In this document: positions 42,273-51,350 of the stretch, in pieces | How the letters are laid out: every line of letters begins with the position of its first letter | Position numbering within the stretch: the stretch's first letter is position 1 | Source of the DNA: G016756615 sp035556195 | Lineage (GTDB): Bacteria; Pseudomonadota; Alphaproteobacteria; Rhizobiales; Rhizobiaceae | Reading direction: 5' to 3' | NCBI GenBank assembly: GCA_035556195.1 | Contig: DATMFK010000053.1 | Location: 1 to 64,000 of the forward strand | DNA: 64,000 nucleotides | The notes under the pieces: generated by a model | Seen by the model: the letters and a program-made list of their open reading frames with translations, nothing else | Told to the model about the DNA's origin: nothing | The model's database searches: none | Made by a program: the position numbers and the translations under genes

Positions 42273-42293
42273 TCTCTCGTTCCTAGTTCTTTT

Positions 42294-42345
42294 AACGCAA
42301 TTCCGGACGGAAAACCGGTCCCACTTTTCCTGGAATTGCTCTAGA
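42294..42345. repeat. rhizobial palindromic repeat between ureD and ureA
   Basis: The arms GCAATTCC (42297-42304) and GGAATTGC (42332-42339) flank an inner palindrome GGACGGAAAACCGGTCCC and an ACTTTTCCT stretch. This exact layout (AGAGCAATTCCAGGAAAAGT...CCGGAATTGCGT on the minus strand) is a very common intergenic repeat of Hyphomicrobiales. Its left end on the minus strand contains the ureD stop codon (TAG in TCTAGAGC), and it forms most of the ureA leader. Confidence 0.7.
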
Positions 42346-43177
42346 GTGACCATAGTTTAGGCAGTCCTGCCTTTCCATTGAGCAGTCCGATGAGCGGCAT
42401 CAGCCGCTTGCGCAACGAATAACCGTCCTCGTCGTAGAGCCGAGCAAGAAGCTTGCCAGACCCGGCGACCTGCCAGGAGCTTGCGCCGCCGCGCTCGCCG
42501 ATCGCCGCTCGCACAGCGTCGAGGTGCATAGACGCCTGTCCGGAAACGAGGAGCACGGTGGCGAGCGCAATCGAGCCTCCCCCCACGGCGGAACGCGCCA
42601 GCATCGCCGCCACGTCGGGCCCGATCGCGAAGTCTTCGGCGTGGACGAGCTTGCCTTCGTGTCGAACACGCCAGCGGTCACGGAACTCCGCCTGGTCGAC
42701 AGCTTCGCCCATGGCGCGGCGGCCGAAGATCGTCGCCTCGACCACCAAGGCCTCGGCGCCGTCGGCGAGGTCGATGTCGATCCTGCGCCGAAAGGCGGCC
42801 CGATCGAAGACGATCGTTTCCTGAGGAAGCCAGGCGAGTCGCGCCCCGGCGCCCACCGTCATCACGCAGTTCGTTTCAGCATGGCCGCCCGCGGACCGAT
42901 AGACCTTCTCACAAGCCTGCGTCGTGAGGGAGGCGGAGGCGTTCTGGCCGATCTCGACTTCCCAGGCAATGCGGTCGCCGCCCGTGAGCCCGCCGGCCGT
43001 ATTGATCAGCACGGCTTCCAGCGGATCGGCCGAGGTCGCCGGCATGCGTATCTTGGCCGCGCCTTCCTGGTAAAGCTCGGCTAGTCGCGTGCGCCCGCTC
43101 CTCTTGCGCACCGAGAGCCGGCCACGCGCCGCCACGCGCTGTAGTTCTTCGGCGGTTTCGACATGTCGCATCAGCAT
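42341..43177 (-). CDS. ureD: urease accessory protein
   Basis: UreD (UreH) binds apo-urease and channels nickel from UreG into the active site. The 278-residue product shows VLINTAGGLTGGDRIAWEVEIG (about residues 55-76), LTTQACEKVYRS and IVFDRAAFRRRIDIDL, and ends LPKLWSL as is usual. It is the first gene of the urease run. The stop codon lies at the edge of a palindromic repeat. Confidence 0.95.
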   Translation of the reverse strand: MLMRHVETAEELQRVAARGRLSVRKRSGRTRLAELYQEGAAKIRMPATSADPLEAVLINTAGGLTGGDRIAWEVEIGQNASASLTTQACEKVYRSAGGHAETNCVMTVGAGARLAWLPQETIVFDRAAFRRRIDIDLADGAEALVVEATIFGRRAMGEAVDQAEFRDRWRVRHEGKLVHAEDFAIGPDVAAMLARSAVGGGSIALATVLLVSGQASMHLDAVRAAIGERGGASSWQVAGSGKLLARLYDEDGYSLRKRLMPLIGLLNGKAGLPKLWSL

Positions 43178-43233
43178 GGCCAGGCTCTATCTCTCTTAGT
43201 TCGTGCTTTTCCGTACCGGAGGTCAGCGCAGCA

Positions 43234-43251
43234 AAAATCGATTTCGATTTT
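43234..43251. repeat. short AT-rich palindrome in the ureD leader
   Basis: AAAATCG-ATTT-CGATTTT is a perfect 7-bp-arm palindrome followed by GGGCCGATGCTCTAG. The string AGAGCATCGGCCCGAAAATCG on the minus strand resembles another widespread rhizobial repeat. It lies in the 155-base gap between the AraC-type regulator and ureD. Confidence 0.45.
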
Positions 43252-43332
43252 CGGGCCGATGCTCTAGCTCGGACGTGTCGCGCCGGCTGGCATCGTCGAG
43301 ACGGCGATGCAAGACCTGGGCCTACCAGGACG

Positions 43333-44382
43333 TCAGCCTGCGCAGCGGTTGCGGAACTCGCGCGGCGAGGTGCCGTATGCCGCCCTGAAATCCCTGGAGA
43401 AATGGGAATTGTCGGCAAAGCCGGTATCGATCGCGATTTCCGTGATCTTCCGGCCGCTGTTCTCAAGTAGCCAGCGCGCATATTCCAGACGCAGGTGGCG
43501 AAGAAACGCGGCCGGGCCCATGCCGATCTCTAGACAGAACAACCGTTCCAACTGCCGCGCGCTGACCCCGGCATAGCGAGCGACCGCATCAACCGAAGGT
43601 GGCGCGTCGAGCCGGTGCTCGATGAATTGAACCGCCTTACGGACGCGCATGTCGGTGACCCCGTTGAGGTCGGCGTGGAAATGCGGCTGGGGCATGGCTG
43701 CTGGTCGGATATCCTGCAGCATCATGTGCCGCATCGCCTGCTGCGCCTTGTCACGACCGCAGTGGCGCGTGACGAGATACATGCCGAGATCGATCGCGGC
43801 GGTCGATCCCGCACAGGTGATCAGGTCGCCTTCGTCGATGAAAAGCCGGTCGACTACTGCCCGCAGGCCCGGAAATTGCTCGTTGAACGCGTCCAGCACG
43901 TTCCAGTGCACGCAGACGCGGCGGTTGCCGACCAGGCCAGCCTTGGCGATGGCAAAGGTTCCCGTGCACACTCCGAGCAACCGAACGCCCGAGGCCACCA
44001 CCTTCCGCAAATAGTCCAGCAACGGTTTCGGCGGATGTTCGTTGAGGTAATCATTGCCCCCGCAGACCGCCACATAATCAAAGGCAGCCGGTTCGATCAG
44101 CTCCGACAGGTCCGAAATCGTAACGCCGCAGCTCGAACGGCACGGTTGGGCGCCGAGGCTCATCACCGTCCAGCTTGCATGGAGCTGCCGACTGCGGCCG
44201 CCGTGATCGGCGGCCAGCCGAAGCGCATCGATCAGCCCGGAGAAAGCCGCAAGCGTGAACTTGTCGAGCAGGACGAACCCAACACGCAGTCGGGGTCCTG
44301 AGCGCTCGCGATCGAGCTCCGATCCATGGTCCGGATCCGCGGGATCAGAGAGAGTCAATCCTTCCATGTCGGAAATATTCAA
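43333..44382 (-). CDS. GlxA/ArgR-type AraC-family regulator
   Basis: A 349-residue regulator with an N-terminal DJ-1/PfpI-like domain (RVGFVLLDKFTLAAFSGLIDALRLA; GVCTGTFAIAKAGLV with the nucleophile-elbow Cys, about residues 137-151) and a C-terminal AraC HTH (VDAVARYAGVSARQLERLF; ITEIAIDTGFADNSHFSRDFR). Such proteins often control arginine, carnitine, betaine or hydroxyproline genes. It is divergent from the importer/racemase operon with 90 bases between starts and is the likely regulator of that operon. Confidence 0.9.
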   Translation of the reverse strand: MNISDMEGLTLSDPADPDHGSELDRERSGPRLRVGFVLLDKFTLAAFSGLIDALRLAADHGGRSRQLHASWTVMSLGAQPCRSSCGVTISDLSELIEPAAFDYVAVCGGNDYLNEHPPKPLLDYLRKVVASGVRLLGVCTGTFAIAKAGLVGNRRVCVHWNVLDAFNEQFPGLRAVVDRLFIDEGDLITCAGSTAAIDLGMYLVTRHCGRDKAQQAMRHMMLQDIRPAAMPQPHFHADLNGVTDMRVRKAVQFIEHRLDAPPSVDAVARYAGVSARQLERLFCLEIGMGPAAFLRHLRLEYARWLLENSGRKITEIAIDTGFADNSHFSRDFRAAYGTSPREFRNRCAG

Positions 44383-44472
44383 CTATTCGGCTGGTTTTTT
44401 CTAGCCCCACGCCCAAGCATGCTGCAACTGGTTGGGTTAAGAAGTCTCAGAAGAACGACCAGGGGAAGTGCC

Positions 44473-45513
44473 ATGAGAAAATCCTTTGCCATCGCGACTG
44501 CAATGCTCGGCTGCTCGGCTTTGAGCCAGCCGGCGTTCACGCAACCGGCTTCAATCACCGTCGCCTGGTATGGCGGCAATTGGGGCGACGCGTTCAAAGC
44601 CTGCGTGGCCGATCCCTTCACCAAGGCGACTGGCATCGCGGTCAATGCCGAGATCGGCACCTCGACGGTGACGCTGTCCAAGCTGCAGCAGCAGAAGCAG
44701 GCGCCCACTATCGACGTCGCCTGGCTCGACGGTGGGATCAGCGAACTGGCGCTGGAATCGGATGTCATCGACAATCTCGATCCCAGTGCGATCAAGAATA
44801 TGGCCAATGTGGTGCCGCAGGCCGTCTACCAGTCGGCCGGCACGAGCTACGCCGTGGGCACCGGCTATTATTCCCTCGGCATCGCCTACAACACGCAGGA
44901 GGTCGCTGAGGCACCGACGTCCTGGAACGATCTGTGGGAGGACGATTTTGCGGGAGCCGTCACGATCCCATCGCCATCCAACTCGTCTGGCGTGCCTTTC
45001 CTGATCTTCCTGTCGGACATGTGGAAGGTTCCGCTCGACGATCTCTCGGCGACCTTCGCCAAGATAAAAGAACTCGACGTCGCGATGTTCTTCGACTCCT
45101 CTGGCGCTGCCAGCAACGCCTACCAGAGCGGCGAGGCGATCATCGGCGCACATTTCAACGTCGGTGCCTGGGACCTCGCCGCCAAGGGGCTGCCGATCGG
45201 ATTCGTCGTGCCGCAGGAAGGCGTGTGGGCGACCGATGCCCGCCTCCATCTCGTCAAGGGATCAAAGAACAAGGAAGCCGCGCAGAAGTTCATCGATCAG
45301 GCTCTCACGCCGGAAGCATCGGCTTGCCTCGCGGAGAAGCTCTATCTCGGTCCCTCGGTACAGGGCGTCGAGGTCCCGGCTGACGTCGCTCGCAAGCTGC
45401 CGTGGGGCGAGAGCGGTTCCGTGGAAACGCTGAAGCTCTTCGACTGGACCAAGATCAATGCCGAGCGGGCCGACATCGTGGACACCTGGAACCGCGAGAT
45501 CGCCCGCCAGTAG
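44473..45513 (+). CDS. ABC transporter substrate-binding protein, polyamine type
   Basis: A 346-residue PotD-like binding protein with a Sec signal (residues 1-24, ending QPAFTQ). The mature part begins SITVAWYGGNWGDAFKACV, the usual form for this family, and contains AYNTQEVAEAPTSWNDLW. The start is the ATG at 44473 behind AGGGGAAG; the open frame extends upstream without family similarity. First gene of a five-gene operon. Ligand unknown. Confidence 0.9.
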   Translation: MRKSFAIATAMLGCSALSQPAFTQPASITVAWYGGNWGDAFKACVADPFTKATGIAVNAEIGTSTVTLSKLQQQKQAPTIDVAWLDGGISELALESDVIDNLDPSAIKNMANVVPQAVYQSAGTSYAVGTGYYSLGIAYNTQEVAEAPTSWNDLWEDDFAGAVTIPSPSNSSGVPFLIFLSDMWKVPLDDLSATFAKIKELDVAMFFDSSGAASNAYQSGEAIIGAHFNVGAWDLAAKGLPIGFVVPQEGVWATDARLHLVKGSKNKEAAQKFIDQALTPEASACLAEKLYLGPSVQGVEVPADVARKLPWGESGSVETLKLFDWTKINAERADIVDTWNREIARQ

Positions 45514-45545
45514 TCGACCGGGAAAGAGCCGCCCAGACACCTGTC

Positions 45546-46604
<1,059 letters not shown>

Positions 46605-46609
46605 ATTCC

Positions 46610-47443
46610 GTGAGCGTCTCGCCCCGCACCCTCCTCCTCCTCGCCGGTCCGCTCGGGCTCTTCTTCGCGGCATTCTTCCTCGCCCCGATGGCGGTCGTGG
46701 CAATCGCCAGCCTGTCGGACACCCAGGGCAAGCTGACTCTGGCCAATTACGCAAGGGTGCTGCTCGACCAATATCATTGGGACGTGCTTTGGGTGACATT
46801 CAGGATCGGTCTCTTCACGACGCTCTTCTGCGTGCTGATCGGCTATCCCCTGGCCTGGTATCTGGTGCGGATGGTGCGCTGGAAGGCCTGGCGTCGCATC
46901 TGCGTGATCCTGCTCGTCGTGCCGCTGTTCACCAGCAACATCGTGCGGTCCTTCGGTTGGATGGTACTGCTCGGACGCAACGGCCTGGTGAACGACGCCC
47001 TCCTGGTGAGCGGCATCATCGAGCGGCCAGTGCGCTTCCTCGGAACCGAGCTCGGAATCGTGATCGGGCTCGTCTACATCCTCCTTCCTTTCGTGGTGCT
47101 GGCCGTCGGCAATGCACTCGCAGATGTGGATCCGTCGCTCGAACAGGCTTCCGCCGATCTCGGTGCTGGTCCCGCGGCTTCCTTCTGGACGATCACCTTC
47201 CCGCTCAGCATGCCCGGCCTCATGGCCGGGGCCGTCATGGTCTTCATGCTGGCGGTCAGCGCCTATGTGACCCCGGCCCTCCTGAGCGGGGGACGCATCA
47301 CGGTCTTCTCGATCCTGATCTTCCAGCAATACAGCACGGTCTTCGACTTCAACTATGGCGGAGCGCTCAGCATCACCATGCTGGTGCTGACGCTGGCCAT
47401 GGTCGCGCTTGCCAATCGCATCGGACATAGGGGAGGCGTCTGA
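46610..47443 (+). CDS. ABC transporter permease, polyamine type (PotB-like)
   Basis: A 277-residue permease starting at a GTG, with about six membrane spans and an EAA loop (LEQASADLGAGPAASFWTITFP). The N-terminal segment LLLLAGPLGLFFAAFFLAPM is typical of PotB-like proteins. It pairs with the next gene product. Confidence 0.9.
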   Translation: MSVSPRTLLLLAGPLGLFFAAFFLAPMAVVAIASLSDTQGKLTLANYARVLLDQYHWDVLWVTFRIGLFTTLFCVLIGYPLAWYLVRMVRWKAWRRICVILLVVPLFTSNIVRSFGWMVLLGRNGLVNDALLVSGIIERPVRFLGTELGIVIGLVYILLPFVVLAVGNALADVDPSLEQASADLGAGPAASFWTITFPLSMPGLMAGAVMVFMLAVSAYVTPALLSGGRITVFSILIFQQYSTVFDFNYGGALSITMLVLTLAMVALANRIGHRGGV

Positions 47444-47444
47444 G

Positions 47445-48233
47445 ATGTTCGCGATCCCGATCCGCATCATCTCGCTGGCCGCGTTGGCGTATCTCGTGCT
47501 GCCTTTGCTCGTCATCGTCGGATCTTCGCTGACGAGCACCAGCTTCCTGGCCTTTCCGCCGCAAGGGGTGACGTTCGCCTGGTATGCGACGATGCTGAAC
47601 GACCCGACCTATGTCGCGGCCTTTGCCACCAGCACCAGCCTTGCCGCCTTTGCGACGGCCGTCGCGGTGCTGTTCGCCGTGCCGACGGCGCTCGCGATCG
47701 CCCGCTTCGACTTCCCCGGCAAGCGGGCGCTCTCGGCCACGCTGATGTCGCCGCTCGTTCTTCCCCATGTCGTGCTAGGGGCGGCACTTCTCCAATACGG
47801 GACGATCATCGGCGTCTCGCGCAGCTTCACCGCTCTGCTCGTCGGCCATATCGTGATCATCGTCCCGTTCGTGTTGCGGGCCGTGCTGCCGCAACTGACC
47901 GAAGAACAGCGCAGCCTCGAGGAAGCTTCGGCCGACCTGGGGGCAGGACCGGTCACGACTTTCTTCCTCGTCACCCTGCCCCAGATCCGTTCCGGCATCA
48001 TCAGTGGCGGAATCTTTGCCTTCATCTCCTCCTGGATCAATGTCGAACTCAGCATCTTCAACACCACGGCGGAACTGACGACGATCCCCGTCAAGCTATT
48101 CAATTACGTTCAGTACACGATCGATCCGACCATCGCGGCTGTGTCGTCGATCACCATCCTCGTTGCCGCGATCGTCATCGTCATCCTCGACTTCGCCTTC
48201 GGCCTCGACGTGCTCGCCGAAGGCCGCGAATAA
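47445..48233 (+). CDS. ABC transporter permease, polyamine type (PotC-like)
   Basis: A 262-residue permease with about six spans and an EAA loop (LEEASADLGAGPVTTFFLVTLP). A GGGAGG lies just upstream of the ATG at 47445, one base after the previous stop. It completes the importer; the next gene begins 31 bases downstream. Confidence 0.9.
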   Translation: MFAIPIRIISLAALAYLVLPLLVIVGSSLTSTSFLAFPPQGVTFAWYATMLNDPTYVAAFATSTSLAAFATAVAVLFAVPTALAIARFDFPGKRALSATLMSPLVLPHVVLGAALLQYGTIIGVSRSFTALLVGHIVIIVPFVLRAVLPQLTEEQRSLEEASADLGAGPVTTFFLVTLPQIRSGIISGGIFAFISSWINVELSIFNTTAELTTIPVKLFNYVQYTIDPTIAAVSSITILVAAIVIVILDFAFGLDVLAEGRE

Positions 48234-48264
48234 GCAGCAATCCCAGCCTCAAGGAGTGTCAACC

Positions 48265-49278
48265 ATGCGTCAGCAGGACGTTTTCGACGTCGTCTATACC
48301 CACACCGAAGGTGAGCCCCTGTGCATCATCCACAGCGGCATCCCCTATCCGGCCGGCTCCAGCATTCTGGAGAAACGCAAATTCCTCGAAGAAAATTACG
48401 ACTGGCTGCGCCGCGCGCTGATGCGTGAGCCGCGCGGACACAAGGACATGTTCGGCGTGTTCCTGACACCGCCGTCCAGCCCCGAATTCGACGCGGGCCT
48501 GATTTACATCGACGGCACCGAATATTCGCATATGTGCGGCCACGGCACGATCGCCGTCGGCATGGCCATGGTGGCCCTCGGCCTGGTGCGGCGCGGCGAG
48601 AACGGCCTGACCACCATCCGCTTCGAGACGACGGCCGGCCTCGTGACGGCGGAAGTCGCCAACCAAGGGCCTGAGGTGAAATGGACCCGCTTCGAGAACG
48701 TGCCGGCCTATGTCGCCGCGCAGGCCGTGCCGTTCGAGCTGCCAGGCGTCGGTCAGCTCAAGGCCGACATCGTATGGGGCGGCAATTATTTCGGCATCAT
48801 CGATCTGCGCGGCACATCGCTGAAGATCGCCCCCGAGAACGGGTCCGAGCTCTCTCGCCTCGGCATCATGGCCCGCGAGCAGCTTCGTCAGAAGGTGGCG
48901 ATCCAGCATCCGGCAGCGACACACATCAACAACTTCAACTTCGTCACCTTCTGGCACGAGCCGACGATCGAGGGCGCCTTCTACAAGAACGTCCATGTCT
49001 TCTCTGCAGGTCAGCTCGACCGCTCGCCGGGCGGCACTGGCACCAGCGCGATGATGGCGATGTTCGAGGCGCGCGGTCAACTCAAGCTCAACCAGCCGAT
49101 CCGCTCGGAAGGCCTGCTCGGCAGCGGCACCTTCGAGGGCTGCCTCATCGGCGAAACCAGCCTGAACGGCACACGTGCGGTCCGTCCGACCGTGAAGGGT
49201 ACGGCCGGCCTGCTCGGAACGGCTCGCTGGGTGATCGATCGCAACGACCCGGTAGGCGCGGGCTTCCTCGTGGCCTGA
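48265..49278 (+). CDS. proline racemase superfamily enzyme with Gly at the second catalytic position
   Basis: A 337-residue enzyme of the proline racemase/hydroxyproline epimerase/trans-3-hydroxyproline dehydratase superfamily. The first catalytic Cys is present (MCGHGTIA, Cys91). The second motif reads DRSPGGTGTSA, so the residue that is Cys in racemases and epimerases and Thr in dehydratases is Gly256. It should therefore not racemise by the normal two-base mechanism. A strong AAGGAG precedes the ATG. As the last gene of the importer operon it probably acts on the imported compound, perhaps a proline or hydroxyproline derivative. Confidence 0.85.
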   Translation: MRQQDVFDVVYTHTEGEPLCIIHSGIPYPAGSSILEKRKFLEENYDWLRRALMREPRGHKDMFGVFLTPPSSPEFDAGLIYIDGTEYSHMCGHGTIAVGMAMVALGLVRRGENGLTTIRFETTAGLVTAEVANQGPEVKWTRFENVPAYVAAQAVPFELPGVGQLKADIVWGGNYFGIIDLRGTSLKIAPENGSELSRLGIMAREQLRQKVAIQHPAATHINNFNFVTFWHEPTIEGAFYKNVHVFSAGQLDRSPGGTGTSAMMAMFEARGQLKLNQPIRSEGLLGSGTFEGCLIGETSLNGTRAVRPTVKGTAGLLGTARWVIDRNDPVGAGFLVA

Positions 49279-49286
49279 ACCGAAGA

Positions 49287-49315
49287 GGGCGCGTGGCGAT
49301 CCCCGCTATGCGCCC
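49287..49315 (+). terminator. candidate hairpin after the racemase-like gene
   Basis: GGGCGC (49287-49292) and GCGCCC (49310-49315) enclose a partly paired GGCG/CCGC inner stem, nine bases after the stop. No T-run follows. Confidence 0.4.
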
Positions 49316-49414
49316 GTTCCCCATGGTGACAGGCGCTCCGACCTGTCAGGATTGATCGACTGCGGTCGAGTGCTTAATTCCAGGGCTGTCACATCTACTC
49401 CCAAGGAATCCCTG

Positions 49415-50119
49415 ATGGCCGACCTTTCCACCTTCCCGATCACTAACCGCTGGCCCGCGAAGAATCCCGACATATTGCAGCTCTACTCGCTGCCGACGCC
49501 AAACGGCGCGAAGGTCTCGATCATGCTCGAGGAAATCGGCATTCCCTACGAGCCGCATCTGGTCGATATCGGCAAGAACGAAAGTTGGACGCCGGAATTC
49601 CTGTCGCTCAATCCCAACGGCAAGATTCCCGCGGTTATCGATCCCAATGGCCCGGGAGGCAAGCCGCTCGGCCTGTTCGAGTCAGGCGCCATCCTCACCT
49701 ATCTCGCGGAAAAGACCGGAAAGCTGCTGCCCGCCGACCCGGCCGCCCGCTACGAGACGCTGCAATGGGTGTTCTTCCAGATGGCGGCGATCGGCCCGAT
49801 GTTTGGGCAGCTCGGCTTTTTCCATAAATTCGCCGGCCGCGAAATCGAGGACAAGCGACCGCTTCAACGCTACGCGACAGAATCCAAGCGCCTGCTCGGC
49901 GTGCTGGAAGGCCGCCTGACCGGCCGCAAATGGATAATGGGAGACGAGTATACGATTGCCGACATCGCCACTTTCCCCTGGGTGCGGAATCTGAAGGTCT
50001 ATTACGATGCCGACGCCCTGGTCAGCTTCAAGGACTTCCCGAACACCATGGCGTGGCTCGACCGCGCCCTCGCGCGCCCGGCGTCGCAGCGGGGGCTGAA
50101 CATTCCCGCGCGCGGCTGA
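49415..50119 (+). CDS. glutathione S-transferase, YfcG/YghU-like
   Basis: A 234-residue GST. The N-terminal domain has LYSLPTPNGAKVSIMLEEIG (about residues 22-41) with the Thr-Pro-Asn-Gly loop typical of the Nu-class YfcG/YghU proteins, then NPNGKIPAVIDPN and LFESGAILTYLAEK. The C-terminal helical domain has YTIADIATFPW. Such proteins act as disulfide reductases or organic hydroperoxidases. The start is the ATG at 49415. It follows the racemase gene after 136 bases and may be a separate unit. Confidence 0.9.
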   Translation: MADLSTFPITNRWPAKNPDILQLYSLPTPNGAKVSIMLEEIGIPYEPHLVDIGKNESWTPEFLSLNPNGKIPAVIDPNGPGGKPLGLFESGAILTYLAEKTGKLLPADPAARYETLQWVFFQMAAIGPMFGQLGFFHKFAGREIEDKRPLQRYATESKRLLGVLEGRLTGRKWIMGDEYTIADIATFPWVRNLKVYYDADALVSFKDFPNTMAWLDRALARPASQRGLNIPARG

Positions 50120-50124
50120 TCCCG

Positions 50125-50160
50125 GAGCGCCCATGCGACGATGCTGACGCATGGGCGCTC
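50125..50160. terminator. bidirectional terminator, 13-bp perfect stem
   Basis: GAGCGCCCATGCG (50125-50137) and CGCATGGGCGCTC (50148-50160) pair perfectly around a 10-base loop. It fills the 48-base gap between the converging GST and M20 genes, so it can end transcripts from both sides. Confidence 0.75.
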
Positions 50161-50167
50161 TACTAGC

Positions 50168-51334
50168 TTAGAACTGAGCTGAATAGCCCTCGTCGGTCGC
50201 CATGGCGAACATCAGCGCCGCGCGAGGCGCTATGGTCGAGTAGAGGATGTGCTCATGGAGAGCGTGAGCGCCCGCCCCTGAGCAACCGAGGCCATCCAGC
50301 ACAGGCTTGCCGAGAGCGGCGACAATGTTGCCGTCGGAGACACCGCCGCGCTGGGTTTCGCCAAGAGGCAGACCGAGCCTGTCGGCAAGCCCGCGCGTCG
50401 CCTCATAGAGCTTCGCCACTTCGCTCGAACGCGCGAAGGGCGGGCGGTTGACACCGCCTGTCACTTCGAGCTTCACATCCGGATCGAATGGCCGGCGCGC
50501 AAGGATTGCCGCCTCCAGTCGTTTTGCCTCGTCCATATTGTCCACGCGCATATCGACTTCCGCCGACGCTTCGGCCGGCACGACGTTGGGCCTTGTTCCT
50601 CCGGCGATGGTGCCCACGTTGAAGGTGGCATGAGGTTCGTTTTCGGTCATCGCTTCGAGCTCGAGCACATGCCGGGCGATCTCTCGAATTGCGCTGCGGC
50701 CTTCATGGAGGCTGCCGCCGGCATGGGCGGAAATGCCGGTTGCCCTCAGGGTGAAATTGCCCCAGCCCTTACGCGCGGTGATGACGGTACCGACCGCCTC
50801 GAAAGACGGTTCGGGAACCATGATCATCGCGGCTTCCCGACCGAGCGTCTCTATCGTGCCGCGGGAAACGTGGCTCCCTATCTCCTCGTCGCTGTTGAGA
50901 TAGACGACCACGGGGCGGGGGGGAACGATCCCTGCCCGTGCCAGGTCGAGCAGGGTAAGGGTGGCAAGGCAGGAGCCGGCCTTCATGTCGAATATGCCCG
51001 GTCCGAACACCTTGTCGCCATCGCGGCGAACCGGCCTCGCGGCCAGCGTGCCGGCCTCCCAGACGGTGTCGATATGCCCCATGAACAGGAGGGGCTCGGA
51101 GTTGGAGCGAGCCGGATCGTAGCGCAGCACGAGCTGGCCCCCCCTGCCCTCGCTTGCCGGAATGCGCCGTCGTTCGACGGGCAGACCCTCGAAGAGCCCT
51201 TCCACGTGATCGAGAAGGGCATCGATCAGGTCAGGACGGTCGGACGGTGTCTCGAACTCTACCCATTTGACGATCTCGGCGAGGATGCGGTCGGCGTCGA
51301 ACGCGCCGACAGGGCGGATGCTTTTCGAATTCAT
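50168..51334 (-). CDS. M20-family metallohydrolase (glutamate carboxypeptidase-like)
   Basis: A 388-residue di-zinc hydrolase of the M20 family. Metal and catalytic motifs are clear: MGHIDTVW (His and Asp, about residues 85-92), GPGIFDMKAG (bridging Asp), NSDEEIGS (catalytic Glu pair) and the C-terminal HALHEH. The middle dimerisation domain contains ISAHAGGSLHEGRSAIREIARHV. M20 proteins include carboxypeptidases and N-carbamoyl-amino-acid hydrolases. As the last gene of the hydantoinase operon, 17 bases after hyuB, it probably cleaves the opened product. Confidence 0.9.
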   Translation of the reverse strand: MNSKSIRPVGAFDADRILAEIVKWVEFETPSDRPDLIDALLDHVEGLFEGLPVERRRIPASEGRGGQLVLRYDPARSNSEPLLFMGHIDTVWEAGTLAARPVRRDGDKVFGPGIFDMKAGSCLATLTLLDLARAGIVPPRPVVVYLNSDEEIGSHVSRGTIETLGREAAMIMVPEPSFEAVGTVITARKGWGNFTLRATGISAHAGGSLHEGRSAIREIARHVLELEAMTENEPHATFNVGTIAGGTRPNVVPAEASAEVDMRVDNMDEAKRLEAAILARRPFDPDVKLEVTGGVNRPPFARSSEVAKLYEATRGLADRLGLPLGETQRGGVSDGNIVAALGKPVLDGLGCSGAGAHALHEHILYSTIAPRAALMFAMATDEGYSAQF

Positions 51335-51350
51335 GAGCGAGCCTCTGCGG

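Noticed and set aside
48265..49278. Firm call as 4-hydroxyproline epimerase or trans-3-hydroxyproline dehydratase
   Set aside because: The second catalytic position is Gly, which fits neither class, so only the superfamily is named.
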